Shown here piece by piece: positions 41,034 to 42,046 of a stretch of DNA of 42,046 nucleotides. This DNA comes from Verrucomicrobiota bacterium (lineage in GTDB: Bacteria > Verrucomicrobiota > Verrucomicrobiia > Limisphaerales > DSYF01), in the NCBI GenBank assembly GCA_025457615.1, contig JALOTZ010000030.1:1-42046 (forward strand). The letters run 5' to 3'. Positions within the stretch are counted from its first letter, which is position 1; every line of letters begins with the position of its first letter. Position numbers and translations under genes: made by a program. The notes under the pieces are model-generated. The model searched no databases and had not been told where the DNA came from. It was given only the letters and a program-made list of their open reading frames with translations.

Positions 41034-41867
41034 TTACTTCTTCTCCTGCTCCTTCGCCTTCCGCGTTTCCGCTTCGATGCGCTGGAGGTCGGAGGCCTTG
41101 ATTGTTTCGATCTTGGCCCCCTTCTTCATCTCCTCGGCCGAGGGGACCTTGATAATGTCGCTGGTGATGGGCTGGGGCTGGATCACCTCCAACACTTCCA
41201 CCTGGAAGATCAGGGTGGAGCCGGGCTTGATCTTGTCCCCCTGCTGACGGTCGCCGTAGGCGAGGTCGGCAGGGACGTAAAGCTCCCATTTGTCGCCGGT
41301 CTTCATCTTCTGCAGGGCCTCGGTCCAGCCGGGAATGACACCGCTGACCTTGAACTGTGCCGGTTGACCCCGGCTGTAGGAACTGTCGAACTCGGTGCCA
41401 TCGATGAGTGTGCCCCGGTAGTTCACCGAGACGGTGTCGCCCGGGGTCGGCGAGGTGCCGCTTCCGGCGGTGAGGACTTTGTATTGCAGACCGCTGTCGA
41501 GGGTGACGACCCCCTCCTTCTTGGCGTTTTCCGCCAGCCAGGCTGCGCCCTCTTCCTTGTTCTTGGCGGCCAGGGCGGCCATTTCCTCCTGCTTCTTTTT
41601 GAACAGCTTTTGCTGATACTGCTGGAGCACCTGCCGGGCATCGTTCTCACTCATGGCCGGCTCTTTCCCGTCCAGGATGTCGTGCATGCCGCGCGCGATG
41701 ACGTCCGGATCCACCACGAACTCCTGTCGCTTCAGATTGAGTCCGATGTTGTAACCGATGGCATAACTGACCTGGTCCTTTTCGGTGGTGTAGGTGGCGT
41801 TGGTGACTTGCGCCGGCAGGGGTGCGCACATCGCCAGCAGCAGGGCAAGGATGACTTGGTTTCTCAT
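41034..41867 (-). CDS. Secreted FKBP-type peptidyl-prolyl isomerase
   Basis: 277 residues from ATG 41867 (MRNQVILALLLAMCAPLPAQ), which gives a signal peptide; the open frame up to 42023 does not look conserved. The N-terminal helical part (QVSYAIGYNIGLNLKRQEFV, then ENDARQVLQQYQQKLFKKKQ) matches the dimerisation domain of FkpA/Mip proteins. The FKBP domain follows (GLQYKVLTAGSG, VSVNYRGTLIDGTEFDSSY, VIPGWTEALQKMKTGDKWEL, VPADLAYGDRQ, STLIFQVEVLEV) with the usual aromatic and Asp residues of the prolyl pocket. A charged C-terminal extension (KASDLQRIEAETRKAKEQEK) is unusual. It probably folds periplasmic or outer-membrane proteins. 41868-42046 should contain its promoter. Confidence 0.92.
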   Translation of the reverse strand: MRNQVILALLLAMCAPLPAQVTNATYTTEKDQVSYAIGYNIGLNLKRQEFVVDPDVIARGMHDILDGKEPAMSENDARQVLQQYQQKLFKKKQEEMAALAAKNKEEGAAWLAENAKKEGVVTLDSGLQYKVLTAGSGTSPTPGDTVSVNYRGTLIDGTEFDSSYSRGQPAQFKVSGVIPGWTEALQKMKTGDKWELYVPADLAYGDRQQGDKIKPGSTLIFQVEVLEVIQPQPITSDIIKVPSAEEMKKGAKIETIKASDLQRIEAETRKAKEQEKK

Positions 41868-42046
41868 GATGATTTCTTTGGTTGTCGCAAATTGAGCTCC
41901 TTTTTTAACCCCTTTGCCGGGGAAGTCCAGCCCGAAGGGGTGGGTCCCAGCGATTCCGCCAGGGTGATTTTCTGTAGGAACTGAAGTTGTTGGAGTGGAG
42001 TGGTTAAAATTCGGGCTAGACACGGGACGGTTTTCTTGCTCTCCTA

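Noticed and set aside
1-42046. CRISPR arrays, tRNA and rRNA genes
   Set aside because: No regularly spaced direct repeats and no tRNA cloverleaf or rRNA sequence were recognised anywhere in the window.

Overview
The window looks like a high-GC chromosome segment from a Verrucomicrobiota bacterium, probably of the Pedosphaera/Limisphaera type. This is inferred from gene content. Indicators are a fused LpxC-FabZ followed by LpxA (Gram-negative outer membrane), an Mla-type lipid transport operon, a short planctomycete/verrucomicrobial-type cytochrome c (CxxCH with a WMPP motif), large secreted proteins ending in a 'TTNLVQW'-style module, a glycine-tailed RRM protein, and many GTG starts with weak ribosome binding sites. 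No rRNA, tRNA or CRISPR array was seen.

Left third (1-10.7 kb) is accessory. It opens with a wreck of tyrosine-recombinase genes that looks like a collapsed recombinase-in-trio element. Then come a coupled pair of secreted proteins and an unusual cluster of palindromes built from one 10-base half-site (4045-4175). A kinase-fold protein, a small cytochrome c and a two-domain CbiX-like protein follow. A tightly packed minus-strand operon (10469 to 6755) then holds a DNA methyltransferase, its restriction endonuclease, a truncated methylase/nuclease fragment, two unrecognised proteins and a thioredoxin. The methyltransferase/endonuclease pair lies between an N-terminal scrap and a C-terminal scrap of a second, unrelated methyltransferase.

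Middle (10.7-32.8 kb) is mostly core metabolism: tyrA-aroA-cmk-plsC (aromatic amino acids, CMP kinase, phospholipid acyltransferase) on the plus strand; cysS-tmk on the minus strand; an M50 metalloprotease; a 1758-residue secreted subtilase; lpxC/fabZ-lpxA-rsmI; and a minus-strand run mlaE-mlaF-mlaD-PIN/TRAM-DUF2007-glcD.

Right part (32.8-42 kb) holds purN, a sugar-kinase-like phosphotransferase preceded by a truncated glycosyltransferase start, an RRM RNA-binding protein with its own promoter candidate and terminator, lysA, two verrucomicrobial-type envelope proteins, purM and a secreted FKBP prolyl isomerase.

The most notable non-coding finding is a family of about 160-bp MITE-like elements with three copies (17089-17248, 24078-24238 reversed, 33503-33666). 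The copies share terminal inverted repeats. One is flanked by an exact 9-bp target duplication and another by an 8-of-9 match. A separate 25-bp repeat occurs twice, each time between converging genes.
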